NCBI RefSeq assembly: GCF_000829035.1
Contig: NZ_AP012541.1
Location: 992,001-1,056,000 of the forward strand
Length of the DNA: 64,000 nt
Reading direction: 5' to 3'
Source: Lacticaseibacillus paracasei subsp. paracasei
GTDB lineage: Bacteria; Bacillota; Bacilli; Lactobacillales; Lactobacillaceae
Shown one piece after another: positions 62,843-64,000 of the stretch (position 1 is its first letter; each line of letters opens with the position of its first letter). The notes under the pieces are model-generated. The model did not search any database. It was not told the origin of the DNA and worked only from the letters and a program-made list of their open reading frames with translations. Position numbers and translations under genes: made by a program.

Positions 62843-64000
62843 GTGGATTACTTTAAAACCAGTATCGATCAATTGCATGAGCAGTTACGCTCCGGCAAGG
62901 TGACCAGCAGTCAATTGGTTGACGAGACATTGGCCGGCATCAACCAGTTGGATGCTGAAGTAGATGCCTTCTTAGCGCTGAATGCTGATGGCGCCAAGGA
63001 AAAGGCTGCTGCAGTAGATGCAGCCGGTATTGCTGACGATCAACCACTAGCCGGTGTGCCAATTGCTATCAAAGACAACATTGTCACCAAAGGCGTTGTC
63101 ACGACGGCAGCGTCCAAGATGCTTGCCAACTTCAATCCGATTTATGATGCGACCGTTATGCAAAAGCTTGATGCAGCCGGTGCGATCAATGTTGGTAAAA
63201 CCAACATGGACGAATTCGCAATGGGCTCGTCAACAGAAAACTCCGCTTTTAAAACGACTAAAAATGCTTGGGATCACACGCGCGTTCCCGGTGGGTCGTC
63301 AGGCGGCTCCGCGGCAGCTGTCGCAGCTGGTGAAGTGATTGCCGCACTGGGCAGTGATACAGGCGGTTCCATTCGTCAGCCTGCTGCTTTTAACGGCATC
63401 GTCGGGGTCAAACCGACATACGGCCGCGTTTCTCGCTGGGGTTTGATTGCCTTTAGTTCCAGCCTTGATCAGATCGGAACGCTGACTCGACATGTTAAAG
63501 ACGCTGCGCAGTTGCTGAATGTGATTGCTGGTCATGATGAACGTGATAGCACCACAGCGGACACACCCGTACCGGACTTTACCGCCAAAATCGGTCAGGA
63601 TATCAAGGGGATGAAGATCGCTTTGCCAAAGGAATACTTAGGCAAAGGGGTTGACCCAGCGGTTGCGGACAAGATTAAAGCAGCTGCCAAGCAGTTCGAA
63701 GACATGGGCGCGACGGTGACAGAAGTGTCACTGCCACATACGCAATATGCGGTGCCATCTTACTACATCATCGCCAGCTCCGAAGCCAGCTCCAATCTGC
63801 AGCGCTTTGATGGCATTCGTTATGGTTTCCGCGCCAAGGATGTCAAAAATATTGAGGATGTTTATGTTCGTTCTCGATCCGAAGGTTTTGGCCCAGAAGT
63901 CAAGCGACGTATCATGCTGGGCACCTTCAGTTTGTCAGCCGGTTTTTATGATGCATACTTCAAAAAGGCAGGGCAGGTTCGAACTTTGATTACCCGTGAC
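62843..64000 (+). CDS. gatA: Glu-tRNA(Gln)/Asp-tRNA(Asn) amidotransferase subunit A, 3' end outside window
   Basis: Glutaminase subunit of the amidotransferase. The window holds 386 codons, all open, of an expected ~485. The amidase signature has the catalytic Lys in 'VPIAIKDNI' (near residue 78) and the cis-Ser and Ser nucleophile in '[15 protein letters not shown]' and '[14 protein letters not shown]' (near 153-180). The start is GTG (reads [10 protein letters not shown]...) with GAGGAG upstream, next to the gatC stop. The gene is cut by the window edge, not broken. Confidence 0.96.
   Translation, partial: MDYFKTSIDQLHEQLRSGKVTSSQLVDETLAGINQLDAEVDAFLALNADGAKEKAAAVDAAGIADDQPLAGVPIAIKDNIVTKGVVTTAASKMLANFNPIYDATVMQKLDAAGAINVGKTNMDEFAMGSSTENSAFKTTKNAWDHTRVPGGSSGGSAAAVAAGEVIAALGSDTGGSIRQPAAFNGIVGVKPTYGRVSRWGLIAFSSSLDQIGTLTRHVKDAAQLLNVIAGHDERDSTTADTPVPDFTAKIGQDIKGMKIALPKEYLGKGVDPAVADKIKAAAKQFEDMGATVTEVSLPHTQYAVPSYYIIASSEASSNLQRFDGIRYGFRAKDVKNIEDVYVRSRSEGFGPEVKRRIMLGTFSLSAGFYDAYFKKAGQVRTLITRD

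Overview
This window is chromosomal DNA of a lactic acid bacterium, most probably the Lacticaseibacillus casei/paracasei/rhamnosus group. The evidence is moderate GC content, strong GGAGG-type ribosome sites with frequent TTG and GTG starts, a Bacillota gene order (cdaA-cdaR-glmM; pcrA-ligA-camS-gatCA; a comG operon followed by a YtxK-type methyltransferase), and a tmRNA encoding the tag AKNENSYALAA. The species was inferred by eye and not checked by alignment. I saw no rRNA, tRNA, CRISPR array or prophage.

Layout. 1-11 kb is housekeeping: a cut-off protein gene, a Cof-type HAD phosphatase, ung-pta-tsaE, an ABC-2 exporter pair, exoA with a DnaQ-like exonuclease, murB and a large Na+/H+ antiporter. 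11-16 kb is a polyamine uptake operon (potABCD) led by a cupin-type XRE regulator with a palindrome at its promoter. 16-22 kb, on the minus strand, holds a P-type ATPase with Na+/K+-ATPase-like signatures and a drug-exporter-like ABC pair with its own TetR regulator. 22-28 kb makes cyclic di-AMP and amino sugars for the wall: cdaA, cdaR, glmM and glmS, the last with its own promoter and a palindromic leader. 28-31 kb has pepF, a VanZ-like gene and yebC.

31-36 kb is the competence pseudopilus operon comGA-GG. Its comGB gene is cut by an IS30-type element whose ends, inverted repeats and target duplication can all be read directly. 36-46 kb has a methyltransferase, an amino acid permease, a four-gene acyltransferase/GT8/GT8/acyltransferase operon, and a GH36 alpha-galactosidase. 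The four-gene operon is the least described system here. Its upstream region carries two palindromes with the same core as the operator of the distant TetR/ABC operon, which suggests a shared regulon. 46-54 kb has tmRNA, an SdpI-like protein with a two-component system, a GNAT enzyme, an ACT-domain protein, and a Y-family polymerase operon behind a perfect SOS box. 54-56.5 kb is a minus-strand cell-envelope cluster (TcaA-like protein, SGNH lipoprotein, DUF898 protein). 57-64 kb is the pcrA-ligA-camS-gatC-gatA block, with gatA cut by the window edge.

Several very small membrane-protein genes with good ribosome sites (3710, 16065, 45957 and 54049) are called here. Intergenic regions carry a degenerate family of long-hairpin repeats and one different, highly structured element at 56682-56834.
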